From positions 1 to 64,000 of the forward strand of contig JAFTFT010000036.1 of the NCBI GenBank assembly GCA_017458335.1: a stretch of 64,000 nucleotides of DNA, read 5' to 3'. This document shows positions 34,187-42,385 of the stretch, piece after piece. Position 1 is the first letter of the stretch. The number at the start of each line of letters is the position of its first letter. This stretch comes from Oscillospiraceae bacterium (GTDB taxonomy: Bacteria; Bacillota; Clostridia; Oscillospirales; Oscillospiraceae). Both the position numbers and the translations under genes were made by a program. The notes under the pieces are model-generated. The model did not search any database. It saw nothing but the letters and a program-made list of their open reading frames with translations, and was not told the DNA's origin.

Positions 34187-36511
34187 ATGACAGTTATTCC
34201 GGTATATGAAAAGCTGATTGCGCCGGATTCGGATGTTTATTTTCGCAGGGATCAGTTCCGTTACCTGGCGGGGAACGTGGGAATCGATGAAAAGGTGATT
34301 CTGCTGGTTTCCCGGGAGGATCAGAGCAAGGCGGAGCGGACGGAGGACAGCTTCTATCCGATCGGCCTGCTGGGGACCGTCTCGGAGATCAGCAATGACG
34401 GCTATGCGGTGGTACACGCCTCGGCGAGGGTGAACATCGAGAGCGTCGTGATCAACCGGGACCGCTCGATCTCCCTGATGACGAGCCGCCGGACGGAAAT
34501 CCAGGACCTGGACGAGGATGTGGCGGAAGAAAAGCTCCGTCAGGCGAAGGATGCCGTGAAGGAATTCTCCCAGGGCTATCAGTGGGGCGCCGCGGCGGCG
34601 GCCTATGTGGAACACATGGATTCGCTGGGCACGCTGGCAGGAATGCTCTCCATCTGGATGAAGGCGACCAACGAGGAATACTATGAGATTCTGGCGGAAG
34701 ACAGCGCCCTGCACCGGGCGGAACTGATGGAGAAGCTGATCTATGAATTCCTTGAGGTGACGAAGGTTACCAACGATGCCAATTCTGCCCATCAGAAGGA
34801 ATACCAGGACATTTATAAGGAATCTGCCATCAAGAAGCAGCTGGAGTATCTGCAGCGGGAGCTGGATGAGATGCATCCGGAACAGGTTTCCGACATCCGG
34901 AAGTTCGAGATGAAGATCGAGGAATCCGGCATGAACGAGACGGCCAGGGCGGAGGCAACCAAGGTGCTCAACCGCCTGAAGCAGGAGGGAAACAAGTCCC
35001 CGGAGTACGGCATGCTCTATGATTATCTGGACTTTGTCACCTCACTGAACTGGAAGAAGACGGAGCCCGAGATCATCGACCTGGACGAGGCACGGGAAGT
35101 CCTGGAAGCGGACCACTACGGCCTGAAGAAGGTCAAGCGCCGTGTGATCGAACAGATCGCGGTGATGAACCTCAAGCGGGAACAGTCGGGTTCGATCCTG
35201 CTGTTTGTGGGCGCGCCGGGCACCGGCAAGACAAGCATCGGGCGCAGCATCGCCAAAGCGCTGAAACGCGAATACGTCCGTGTGAGTCTGGGCGGCGTCC
35301 GGGACGAAGCGGATATCCGCGGCCACCGGAGAACCTACATCGGCGCGATGCCGGGCAGAATCATGGACGGGATCCAGAAGAGCGGTGCTTCGAACCCGGT
35401 CGTGGTGCTGGACGAAGTGGACAAGCTCTCCGCGTCTTACAACGGCGATCCGGCCAGCGCCCTGCTGGAGGTTCTGGATCCGGAGCAGAACGACACCTTT
35501 ACGGATCACTACATGAACGTCCCCTACGACCTGTCGGATGTGCTGTTCATCTGCACGGCAAACACGACGGACACGATTCCCGAGCCGCTGCTGAACCGGA
35601 TGGAGGTCATTCAGTTTGACGGATATACGCCTATCGAAAAGCTCTCCATCGCAAGAGAGCACCTGCTGCCCTCGGCGATGAAGGCCATGGGCATCGGGCC
35701 GGGACAGATCGAGATCTCCGACGAGGTGATCAACACCCTGATCTCCGACTACACCCGGGAGGCCGGCGTGCGCGGACTGCGCAAGCGGATCGATACCCTC
35801 TGCCGCAGTGCGGCGGTGGCCCTGGCCGGAAAGGAGCAGACGGTCTTCTCGGTGACGCCGGAGCAGCTCCGTGACGATCTGGATATGCGGCCGGTCCGGC
35901 ACAGCCATGTCCCGGAAAAGCAGAAGCCGGGTGTGGTGACGGGTCTCGCCTGGACCAGCGTCGGCGGAGAGATCCTGTATATCGAATCCCTGTTCACCAA
36001 AGGCGGCGGACACGTGCAGACCACGGGCAAGCTGGGCGATGTCATGAAGGAATCCGCCCAGATCGCCGTGAGCCTGGTGAAGAGTCTCTTCCCGGAGAAG
36101 GCGAAACTCTTCAAGGAAAACGATCTGCATATCCACGTCCCGGAGGGGGCGGTTCCCAAGGACGGTCCGTCCGCGGGCGTCACCATGACGACAGCCATCG
36201 CCTCACTGGTGAGCGGCGTTGCGTTCCCGGCCGACTGGGCCATGACGGGCGAAGTATCGCTGCGCGGCGCCGTGACGGCCATCGGCGGACTTCCGGAAAA
36301 GCTGCTGGCGGCACACCGGGCCGGCGTGAAGAAGGTCTTCATCCCTGCGGAGAATGTGGAAGACCTGCGGGATGTCCCGGACGAAGTCAAAAACGCGATT
36401 GAGATCGTTCCGGTCTCCGACGTGACGGAACTGCTGACCCTGGCGGGGATCCTGCCGAAGCACAGGACAAAAAAAGCGGAGACGGAGCAGCCGGAACTGG
36501 TGGCGGTCTGA
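34187..36511 (+). CDS. lon: ATP-dependent protease Lon
   Basis: The protein is 774 residues, a normal length. GGAGG precedes the ATG. It has an N-terminal substrate-binding domain (about 1-200), a coiled coil, the AAA+ module with Walker A GAPGTGKTS (Lys348) and Walker B VVVLDEVDKL, then the protease domain with the catalytic dyad Ser662 (PKDGPSAGV) and Lys705 (GGLPEKLLAAHRAG). These are 43 residues apart, as in E. coli Lon. It degrades misfolded and regulatory proteins in the cytoplasm. It is a monocistronic unit between the tRNA promoter region and a long hairpin. A TATACT at 34141-34146 could be its -10 box, but no -35 fits well. Confidence 0.96.
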   Translation: MTVIPVYEKLIAPDSDVYFRRDQFRYLAGNVGIDEKVILLVSREDQSKAERTEDSFYPIGLLGTVSEISNDGYAVVHASARVNIESVVINRDRSISLMTSRRTEIQDLDEDVAEEKLRQAKDAVKEFSQGYQWGAAAAAYVEHMDSLGTLAGMLSIWMKATNEEYYEILAEDSALHRAELMEKLIYEFLEVTKVTNDANSAHQKEYQDIYKESAIKKQLEYLQRELDEMHPEQVSDIRKFEMKIEESGMNETARAEATKVLNRLKQEGNKSPEYGMLYDYLDFVTSLNWKKTEPEIIDLDEAREVLEADHYGLKKVKRRVIEQIAVMNLKREQSGSILLFVGAPGTGKTSIGRSIAKALKREYVRVSLGGVRDEADIRGHRRTYIGAMPGRIMDGIQKSGASNPVVVLDEVDKLSASYNGDPASALLEVLDPEQNDTFTDHYMNVPYDLSDVLFICTANTTDTIPEPLLNRMEVIQFDGYTPIEKLSIAREHLLPSAMKAMGIGPGQIEISDEVINTLISDYTREAGVRGLRKRIDTLCRSAAVALAGKEQTVFSVTPEQLRDDLDMRPVRHSHVPEKQKPGVVTGLAWTSVGGEILYIESLFTKGGGHVQTTGKLGDVMKESAQIAVSLVKSLFPEKAKLFKENDLHIHVPEGAVPKDGPSAGVTMTTAIASLVSGVAFPADWAMTGEVSLRGAVTAIGGLPEKLLAAHRAGVKKVFIPAENVEDLRDVPDEVKNAIEIVPVSDVTELLTLAGILPKHRTKKAETEQPELVAV

Positions 36512-36575
36512 ACACGGCGAAGATCATCCGGCATTCATCTGAATGAATATAAGCGGAAAAGACAAGATGGATTCA

Positions 36576-36613
36576 AGCGGGAAGATGTGCTCCGAAGAGC
36601 GCATCTTCCCGCT
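36576..36613 (+). terminator. long hairpin after lon
   Basis: agcgggaagatg (36576-36587) pairs with catcttcccgct (36602-36613). An inner gctc/gagc stem and a T-G wobble make about 17 continuous pairs around loop cgaa. No T run follows, so termination is likely but not certain. Confidence 0.6.
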
Positions 36614-36683
36614 GCTTCAGGGAGAACGCCGGGACAGCGTCAGAGCGGGAAAGGAAAAAACTGAAATAAGTGTGAACTTTTTA

Positions 36684-36711
36684 TTGATTTTTTATGAAGG
36701 CTTGGTATAAT
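36684..36711 (+). promoter_or_regulatory. sigma-A promoter of the NSS transporter
   Basis: TTGATT (36684-36689), a 16-bp spacer and TATAAT (36706-36711). It overlaps the 5' end of the longest open frame, which shows that the true start lies further downstream. Confidence 0.75.
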
Positions 36712-36753
36712 AAAACCAATCTGATCATAACGGTCAAAGGAAAGGATGTGCAG

Positions 36754-38097
36754 ATGATGAATCAGGAAAGAGAAAAGCTCGGCAGCCGTCTCGGCTTCCT
36801 GCTGCTCAGCGCCGGCTGTGCGATCGGCTGCGGAAACGTCTGGAAGTTCCCGTGGATGACCGGTCAGTACGGCGGCGGCGGCTTCGTGCTGGTCTATGTG
36901 CTGTGTCTGCTGCTGCTCGGTCTGCCGGCGATGACCATGGAGTTCGCCATGGGCAGAGCGTCCCAGGCAAGCCCGGTCCGCATGTATCACAAACTGGAAA
37001 AGCCCGGTCAGAAGTGGCATATCCACGGATATCTGGCGCTGGTCGGAAACCTCGCGCTGATGGCGTTCTACACGGTTGTGACCGGCTGGATGATGTATTA
37101 CTTTGTGCAGTTTCTCACCGGCAGAAGCGCGGATCTCGGCTTCGTGGGCATGATTACGAATCCCGGGGTCAACGTGACCTATCTGGCCATCGCGGTGGTG
37201 CTCGGCTTCGGCGTACTGAGCTTTGACCTGCAGGGCGGCCTGGAGCGCGTGACCAAGTACATGATGGTGGCGCTCTTCGCGCTGATGCTGATTCTGGCGG
37301 TCCACAGCGGCATGCTGTCCGGCGCAAAAGAGGGCCTGAAGTTCTATCTGGTGCCTGACTTTTCAAAGATTACGGGGTCGGTGATTGTGGCGGCGATGAA
37401 CCAGGCGTTCTTCACCCTGAGTATCGGCATCGGCTCCATGGCGATCTTCGGCAGCTACATCGGTAAGGACCACTCCCTGATGGGCGAGTCGGTCAACGTG
37501 ATTATCCTCGACACCTTTGTGGCGATCATGGCGGGCTTCATCATGTTCCCGGCCTGCTTCACCTACGGGATTGAAGTGAATGCCGGCCCGTCGCTGCTGT
37601 TTGACACGATGGCGACCGTCTTCAACAACATGGCCGGCGGACGCGTCTGGGGCAGCCTGTTCTTCCTGTTTATGGTCTTTGCGGCCTTCTCTACGGAGCT
37701 GGCCGTGTTTGAGAACATCCTCGCCTGTGTGCGCGAGCTCACCGGGTGGAGCCGCCCGAAGGGCTGCCTGGTCTGCGGCATCGGCATCTTCCTCCTGGCC
37801 CTGACGACGGCGCTGGGCTACAGCGTGTTCCACTTCCAGCCCTTTGCGGAGGGCTCCGCGTGGCTGGACTTCTGGGACTTCATCGTCAGCACCAACCTGC
37901 TGCCTCTGGGCGCGTTCATCTTCTCGATCTTCTGCTGCTACGGATTTGGCTGGGGCTGGGATAACTTTGTGGCCGAAGCCAACGCAGGCAAGGGCCTGAA
38001 GGTTCAGAACTGGATGAAGCCGATTTTCAAGTATTTTGTCCCGATCTGCGTGATCGTGCTGTACATCTACGGGCTTGCGACCTTCGGATGGAAGTAA
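36754..38097 (+). CDS. sodium-dependent transporter, NSS (SNF) family
   Basis: The protein is 447 residues. The start is placed at 36754 (MMNQEREKLGSRLGF) because the promoter -10 box is at 36706-36711 and aaagga lies before the ATG. Helix 1 carries the family motif CAIGCGNVWKFPW, and about 11 helices are visible (bacterial tryptophan/tyrosine-type NSS often have 11). GGGGFVLVY, PAMTMEFAMGR and ELAVFENILA are further family segments. It couples Na+ entry to uptake of an amino acid; the substrate cannot be read from sequence. Single-gene unit. Confidence 0.93.
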   Translation: MMNQEREKLGSRLGFLLLSAGCAIGCGNVWKFPWMTGQYGGGGFVLVYVLCLLLLGLPAMTMEFAMGRASQASPVRMYHKLEKPGQKWHIHGYLALVGNLALMAFYTVVTGWMMYYFVQFLTGRSADLGFVGMITNPGVNVTYLAIAVVLGFGVLSFDLQGGLERVTKYMMVALFALMLILAVHSGMLSGAKEGLKFYLVPDFSKITGSVIVAAMNQAFFTLSIGIGSMAIFGSYIGKDHSLMGESVNVIILDTFVAIMAGFIMFPACFTYGIEVNAGPSLLFDTMATVFNNMAGGRVWGSLFFLFMVFAAFSTELAVFENILACVRELTGWSRPKGCLVCGIGIFLLALTTALGYSVFHFQPFAEGSAWLDFWDFIVSTNLLPLGAFIFSIFCCYGFGWGWDNFVAEANAGKGLKVQNWMKPIFKYFVPICVIVLYIYGLATFGWK

Positions 38098-38119
38098 AAC
38101 ACATTGTAAAGAGCTAAGA

Positions 38120-38148
38120 GAAGCGCCCCGCCTTCGGCGGGGCGCTTC
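38120..38148. terminator. 13-bp hairpin after the NSS gene
   Basis: gaagcgccccgcc/ggcggggcgcttc with loop ttc is perfect. It is followed by gtaaaaaag rather than T's, so it is a strong structure but an atypical terminator. Confidence 0.6.
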
Positions 38149-38212
38149 GTAAAAAAGAGGGCCTGCGACCTTCAAATGGGAGACACAGGCAGTCAGAGCA
38201 TAAGGGAATAAC

Positions 38213-38237
38213 CCCCGCCTCCGGCGGGGCGCTTCGT
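38213..38237. repeat. partial second copy of the 38120 hairpin
   Basis: ccccgcc-tcc-ggcgggg, followed by cgcttcgt. The 15 bases ggcggggcgcttcgt recur exactly from 38136 and from 38223. The copy lies 3 nt from the rsmG stop and could end rsmG transcription from the other side. Confidence 0.5.
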
Positions 38238-38239
38238 CA

Positions 38240-38953
38240 TTACAGAGGCTGCTTCTTCATCTGCGCAAAACGGCGGGGGTACTTTAAAGGCGTCGGATGG
38301 TTTTTTTCGGACACGACCAGGGTTCTGGAGGCGTCCAGGCCCGGAACAGCATAGTGCAGGACCCGGGGCTCCGACCCGCCGAGAAGGCGAATGGCGTTTT
38401 TCCCTTCGGCCACTTCTTCATCGGCCGCAGGGCCTTTCATCGCCAGAAAGCTGCCCCCCATGGCGACAAAGGGCAGGCAGAGTTCCGAAAGAATGCTCAG
38501 ACGGGCGACCGCACGGGAGACGACGAGATCAAAGCTCTCACGCATCTCCGAGGGAGCTTCCTCCGCGCGGAGATGGAGACAGCTTACGTCCGTCAGGTTC
38601 AGCGCCGCACAGACTTCCTGCTGGAACTGTACCCGCTTCTGGGTGCTGTCCAGAAGCGTGAGGGAGAGATCGGGACAGAGCAGCTTCAGCACCAGACCGG
38701 GGAAGCCTGCGCCGCTGCCGACGTCCAGCACGCGTTTTCCGGCGAAGGCTACCTGGGGCAGAATCGCGGCGCAGTCGAGCATATGGAGCCTCGCGACATC
38801 TTCTTCTCCGCTGATGGCGGTGAGGTTCATCTGCTGACTGCGCTCGGAGAGCAGCGTATAGAAGAGACGGAACCGGCGCAGGGTGTCATCCGTATAGGGA
38901 AGAGAAAGGGCATCAAGACCTTGAGAAAGAATCGCTTCGAGTTGTTCGGCCAT
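38240..38953 (-). CDS. rsmG: 16S rRNA (guanine527-N7)-methyltransferase RsmG
   Basis: The protein is 237 residues. The internal ATG (MAEQLEAILSQGL) is chosen since GGAGGT lies 6 nt before it. Family motifs are the N-terminal MNLTAI segment, HMLDCA, the SAM-binding LDVGSGAGFPGL, LTLLDSTQKRVQF, FDLVVSRAVA and GGSFLAMKG. It methylates G527 of 16S rRNA, a position linked to streptomycin susceptibility. In many Firmicutes it follows mnmE/mnmG; here it stands alone with its own promoter, divergent from trmB. Confidence 0.95.
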   Translation of the reverse strand: MAEQLEAILSQGLDALSLPYTDDTLRRFRLFYTLLSERSQQMNLTAISGEEDVARLHMLDCAAILPQVAFAGKRVLDVGSGAGFPGLVLKLLCPDLSLTLLDSTQKRVQFQQEVCAALNLTDVSCLHLRAEEAPSEMRESFDLVVSRAVARLSILSELCLPFVAMGGSFLAMKGPAADEEVAEGKNAIRLLGGSEPRVLHYAVPGLDASRTLVVSEKNHPTPLKYPRRFAQMKKQPL

Positions 38954-38985
38954 GGCGACCTCCGGCATGTGATTACTTTGCGGGT

Positions 38986-39014
38986 ATCATAGCACGTTTT
39001 CGGCCTTTTGTGAA
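38986..39014 (-). promoter_or_regulatory. promoter of rsmG
   Basis: Minus strand: TTCACA (39014-39009), a 17-bp spacer and TATGAT (38991-38986). It is back to back with the trmB promoter. Confidence 0.65.
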
Positions 39015-39021
39015 GTGAAGC

Positions 39022-39050
39022 TTGATGTTTTTCGAAAGCTGTGATATGCT
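39022..39050 (+). promoter_or_regulatory. promoter of trmB-xth-dusB
   Basis: TTGATG (39022-39027), a 17-bp spacer and TATGCT (39045-39050). Its -35 is 7 bp from the -35 of the divergent rsmG promoter, so the two polymerase footprints overlap. Confidence 0.6.
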
Positions 39051-39078
39051 TCGCGGGAAAGGTGTGAGAGGATTGAGA

Positions 39079-39795
39079 ATGCGAAAGCGCCATAATCTGG
39101 AACCGAGGATGGAGCGCTGCAAAGAATATCTTGTGACAGAACCGGAAGCCAGGAAAGGCGCCTGGCGGAAGCCGGGACGGGGCTTGAATCTTGAGATCGG
39201 CTGCGGAAAGGGAAGCTTTACCTGCGCGCTGGCCGCGGCAGAGCCGGAGCAGGATCTCATCGCCATCGAGAAGGTGCCGGACGCGATGATCCTGGCCATG
39301 GAGCGCGCACAGGCGGAGAAACTTCCGAACGTCTGCTTTCTGGACTATGACGCGGCGAAGCTGCGGGAGATTTTTCAACCCGAAGAACTGGACCGGATCT
39401 ATATCAACTTCTGCGATCCCTGGCCGAAGAGCCGGGACGCAAAGTTCCGCCTGACGGCGCCCTCGTTTCTGAGGATCTATGCGGATCTGCTACCACTCGG
39501 GGGAGAGATCCGGTTTAAGACAGACAACGCCGCGCTCTTTGACTGGTCGGTGCAGCAGATGGAGCAGGAGGGATGGATCCTTCGGGCACTCACGCGGGAT
39601 CTGCATGCGCAGGGCGTTCGGGGAATTCTGACCGACTATGAGCGCCGGTTCATGGAAGAAGGCGTCCCGATCAAAATGCTTGTCGCCGTTCGGGAAGAGA
39701 AGACCCTGGACGGACGGGCCGGAGAACCGCCGAGACTGCGCGATGCGGCACTGGCGGACGCGAGAGGGAACCGGGAAGGGGAAGAGAAGCAATGA
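39079..39795 (+). CDS. trmB: tRNA (guanine46-N7)-methyltransferase TrmB
   Basis: The protein is 238 residues. ATG 39079 (MRKRHNLEPRMERC) is preferred; longer starts lie in the promoter. TTG 39073 is an alternative. Motifs are NLEIGCGKGSFTCALA for SAM binding, DLIAIEKVPDA, and the tRNA-methyltransferase signature INFCDPWPKSRDAKFRLT followed by RFKTDN. It methylates G46 in the variable loop of tRNAs. A charged 20-residue tail is unusual. It overlaps xth by 4 nt (ATGA). Confidence 0.94.
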   Translation: MRKRHNLEPRMERCKEYLVTEPEARKGAWRKPGRGLNLEIGCGKGSFTCALAAAEPEQDLIAIEKVPDAMILAMERAQAEKLPNVCFLDYDAAKLREIFQPEELDRIYINFCDPWPKSRDAKFRLTAPSFLRIYADLLPLGGEIRFKTDNAALFDWSVQQMEQEGWILRALTRDLHAQGVRGILTDYERRFMEEGVPIKMLVAVREEKTLDGRAGEPPRLRDAALADARGNREGEEKQ

Positions 39796-40550
39796 CCAGA
39801 TATATCTCATGGAATGTAAACGGCCTTCGCGCCGTGCAGAAAAAGGGCTTTGCGGAGAGCGTGCTGTCCCTTGATGCCGACTGCATCTGCCTGCAGGAGA
39901 CCAAGCTGCAGGCGGGTCAGACGGATCTGACGCTGCCCGGCTACGAGAGCTACTGGAGTTATGCCGAGAAAAAGGGATACTCCGGTACGGCAGTTTTCAC
40001 CAGGAAGACGCCGCTGTCGGTCCGCTACAATCTCGGCATCCCGGCACATGACACGGAAGGACGTGCGGTGACACTGGAATTTGAGGACCATTTTCTGGTC
40101 TGCGTCTATACGCCCAATGCCCAGGACGGGCTCAAACGCATCGACTATCGCATGCAGTGGGAGGACGATTTCCGGGCCTATCTCTGCGAGCTGGACCGCG
40201 TGAAACCGGTCATCGCCTGCGGGGACATGAACGTGGCGCATGAGGAGATTGACCTGAAGAACCCCAAGACCAACGTGGGCAATCCGGGCTTTTCGGATGA
40301 AGAGCGCGGGAAGTTCACGGAACTTCTGAACGCAGGGTTTACCGACAGTTTCCGCTGGCTGTATCCGGACCGCGAGGACGCCTACTCCTGGTGGAGTTAT
40401 CGGGCCAGAGCCAGAGAGCGGAATGTAGGCTGGCGGATCGACTACTTTGTCATTTCCGACCGGCTGAGAGATAAGGTACGGGGGGCGTATATCTTCCCGG
40501 AGATTCAGGGCTCGGATCACTGCCCGGTCGGCCTCGATCTGGATTCATGA
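39792..40550 (+). CDS. xth: exodeoxyribonuclease III (AP endonuclease)
   Basis: The protein is 252 residues. Exonuclease-endonuclease-phosphatase fold motifs are WNVNGLRA, LQETKL, VYTPNAQ, the active-site aspartate in CGDMNVAHEEIDL, YSWWSYR and the closing GSDHCPVGL. It cuts DNA 5' to abasic sites and removes 3' blocking groups in base-excision repair. It is translationally coupled on both sides by ATGA overlaps, which ties it to two tRNA-modification genes. Confidence 0.96.
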   Translation: MTRYISWNVNGLRAVQKKGFAESVLSLDADCICLQETKLQAGQTDLTLPGYESYWSYAEKKGYSGTAVFTRKTPLSVRYNLGIPAHDTEGRAVTLEFEDHFLVCVYTPNAQDGLKRIDYRMQWEDDFRAYLCELDRVKPVIACGDMNVAHEEIDLKNPKTNVGNPGFSDEERGKFTELLNAGFTDSFRWLYPDREDAYSWWSYRARARERNVGWRIDYFVISDRLRDKVRGAYIFPEIQGSDHCPVGLDLDS

Positions 40551-41515
40551 GGATCGGAACGGTTGAACTGACGGGGCGCGTCGTACTGGCACCGATGGCA
40601 GGCGTGACGGACTTTGCCTTCCGGGAACTCTGCAGACACTGCGGCGCCGCACTCACTACCACGGAGATGGTCAGTGCCCGGGCGCTGACCTACGGGGACC
40701 TGAAGAGCAGAGAACTCCTCTGGCTTTCGGAAGGGGAGACTCCCGCGGCGGTTCAGATCTTCGGCCACGAGCCGACGGTAATGGCCGAGGCGGCGCAGAT
40801 GGCGGCGGAACTCTCCGGTGCGGCGATCCTGGACATCAATATGGGCTGCCCTGTGGGGAAGATCGTAAAGAGCGGAGACGGATCGGCCTTGATGAAGGAT
40901 CCAGAGTTGGCGTCCCGGATCGTGGAAGCAGTGGCCGGAGCTGTGTCGATCCCGGTGACGGTCAAGTTCCGCAAGGGCTGGGACAACGGAAACGTGAACG
41001 CGGTGGAGTTTGCTCGTTGCTGCGAACAGGCGGGGGCCGCCGGAATCACGGTTCACGGAAGAACAAGGGCCCAACTCTATGCCGGGAGAGCGGACTGGGA
41101 CATCATCCGCGAGGTCAAGAAGGCGGTGACGATCCCGGTGACGGCCAATGGAGATGTGTTCAGCGGCGGGGATGCGGCGCATCTGCTGCGCTATACCGGC
41201 TGTGACGCGGTGATGATCGGCAGAGGCTGTTTCGGGGATCCGTGGCTGTTTTCACGGGCGAACGCGGCCGTCAACGGCGAACCGGAACCGGAGAAGCCAC
41301 CTCTGGGAGAGCGGATGGATGCGGCGCTGCGCCAGGTCGAACGGCTGGCCGAACGGCGGGGAGAGCGCTCGGCCTGTATGGAGGCACGGCATCAGCTCCC
41401 CTGGTATCTGCATGGTGTGCCATATTCCGGAAGCTACCGGCAACAGATGGTGCATGTGGAGAACCTGGCAGAGATCCGGACGATCGTTTCGCGGATCAAA
41501 CGGGAGCTTTCTTAA
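40547..41515 (+). CDS. dusB: tRNA-dihydrouridine synthase (DusB/NifR3 type)
   Basis: The protein is 322 residues. FMN-dependent TIM barrel: LAPMAGVTDFAFR, TTEMVSARAL, VQIFGHEP, INMGCPVGKIVKSGDG, TVKFRKGWD, ITVHGRTRAQ, VTANGDVFS and MIGRGCFGDPW. The active-site cysteine lies in MGCP. It reduces specific uridines in tRNA to dihydrouridine. It is the third gene of the trmB-xth-dusB unit and starts in the xth stop codon. Confidence 0.95.
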   Translation: MRIGTVELTGRVVLAPMAGVTDFAFRELCRHCGAALTTTEMVSARALTYGDLKSRELLWLSEGETPAAVQIFGHEPTVMAEAAQMAAELSGAAILDINMGCPVGKIVKSGDGSALMKDPELASRIVEAVAGAVSIPVTVKFRKGWDNGNVNAVEFARCCEQAGAAGITVHGRTRAQLYAGRADWDIIREVKKAVTIPVTANGDVFSGGDAAHLLRYTGCDAVMIGRGCFGDPWLFSRANAAVNGEPEPEKPPLGERMDAALRQVERLAERRGERSACMEARHQLPWYLHGVPYSGSYRQQMVHVENLAEIRTIVSRIKRELS

Positions 41516-41557
41516 CAGAAAAGACGGGAAAATGAACCATTTTCTGTTGATTGGCGC

Positions 41558-41593
41558 TTGAACAGGCCTTTTTGTTATGCTATAATAATAACA
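41558..41593 (+). promoter_or_regulatory. rex promoter with overlapping inverted repeat
   Basis: TTGAAC (41558-41563), a 17-bp spacer and TATAAT (41581-41586). TGTTAT (41573-41578) and ATAACA (41588-41593) form an inverted repeat straddling the -10. Half-sites like these recall Rex operators, but the 9-bp gap is wider than the usual site, so autoregulation is only a suggestion. Confidence 0.6.
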
Positions 41594-41623
41594 TCTTTTA
41601 TTTTTAAGACAGACAGAGGAGAT

Positions 41624-42298
41624 ATGACAGTGAAACGGGTTAAGGTTTCGAACAACGTAATCAGGCGCCTGCCGCGTTACCTTCGGAAACTGGATGAATT
41701 GCAGGAGAACGGAATCAACAGAATTTCTTCCTTTGAGCTGGGACAGCAGCTTGGTCTGACCCCGTCGCAGATTCGGCAGGATTTCAGCTGCTTCGGTGAA
41801 TTCGGCCAGCAGGGATATGGATACAATGTTTCCGGACTGCGGGAGCAGATTGCGTCCATTCTCGGCATGGACAGAGGCTACCGGGCGATCCTGGTCGGCG
41901 TGGGCAACATCGGCCACGCCCTGATGGACAACTTCAGCTTCGCCGACTGCGGTGTGGAGCTGGCAGCGGCTTTCGACATCAAGGAAAGCCTGATCGGGAC
42001 GGAATTCAAGGGCGTCCCCATCCTGGCCGAAGCAGAGCTGGAAGGCTATCTGAAGAACAATGACATTGCGCTGGCGGTGCTCTGCGTTCCGAAAGAGGTC
42101 GCAGTCAATGTGACGAAGATCCTGACCGAGAACGGGATTGAAGCGATCTGGAACTTCACCAATATGGAGCTCACAGAACCGAACAGCCCCATTATTGTTG
42201 AAAATGTTCATTTTTCCGACAGTCTGCTGTCTCTCAGCTATTTTGTGTCGGAACGGATGGATGAGCGCACGGCGGAGGCTTCCCGGAACGAGAAGTGA
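41624..42298 (+). CDS. rex: redox-sensing transcriptional repressor Rex
   Basis: The protein is 224 residues. The ATG after agaggag is used (MTVKRVKVSNNVIRRLPRYL). An N-terminal winged helix (FELGQQLGLTPSQIRQDFSCFGEFGQQGYGY spans the recognition region, about 35-65) and a Rossmann domain with VGVGNIGHALMD for NAD(H) follow. Rex represses fermentation and electron-transfer genes when the NADH/NAD+ ratio is low and releases DNA when NADH accumulates. It has its own promoter with a possible operator. The terminator hairpin before mnmE follows 45 nt after its stop. Confidence 0.95.
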   Translation: MTVKRVKVSNNVIRRLPRYLRKLDELQENGINRISSFELGQQLGLTPSQIRQDFSCFGEFGQQGYGYNVSGLREQIASILGMDRGYRAILVGVGNIGHALMDNFSFADCGVELAAAFDIKESLIGTEFKGVPILAEAELEGYLKNNDIALAVLCVPKEVAVNVTKILTENGIEAIWNFTNMELTEPNSPIIVENVHFSDSLLSLSYFVSERMDERTAEASRNEK

Positions 42299-42343
42299 TC
42301 TGCCCGGGACAGAACCGACATTGTTAAAACCGGAAAGGAAAAG

Positions 42344-42370
42344 CCCCCGCCAGTGCGGGGGTGTTTTTTT
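42344..42370 (+). terminator. terminator between rex and mnmE
   Basis: cccccgc/gcggggg with loop cagt, then tgttttttt. It ends only a few bases before the mnmE ribosome binding site, so mnmE depends on readthrough or regulated antitermination unless a promoter is hidden here. Confidence 0.85.
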
Positions 42371-42385
42371 GAGAAAGGAGCCGTT

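Noticed and set aside
36694-36753. Upstream in-frame extension of the NSS transporter
   Set aside because: It overlaps the promoter -10 box and has no ribosome binding site; the family starts at about the chosen ATG.
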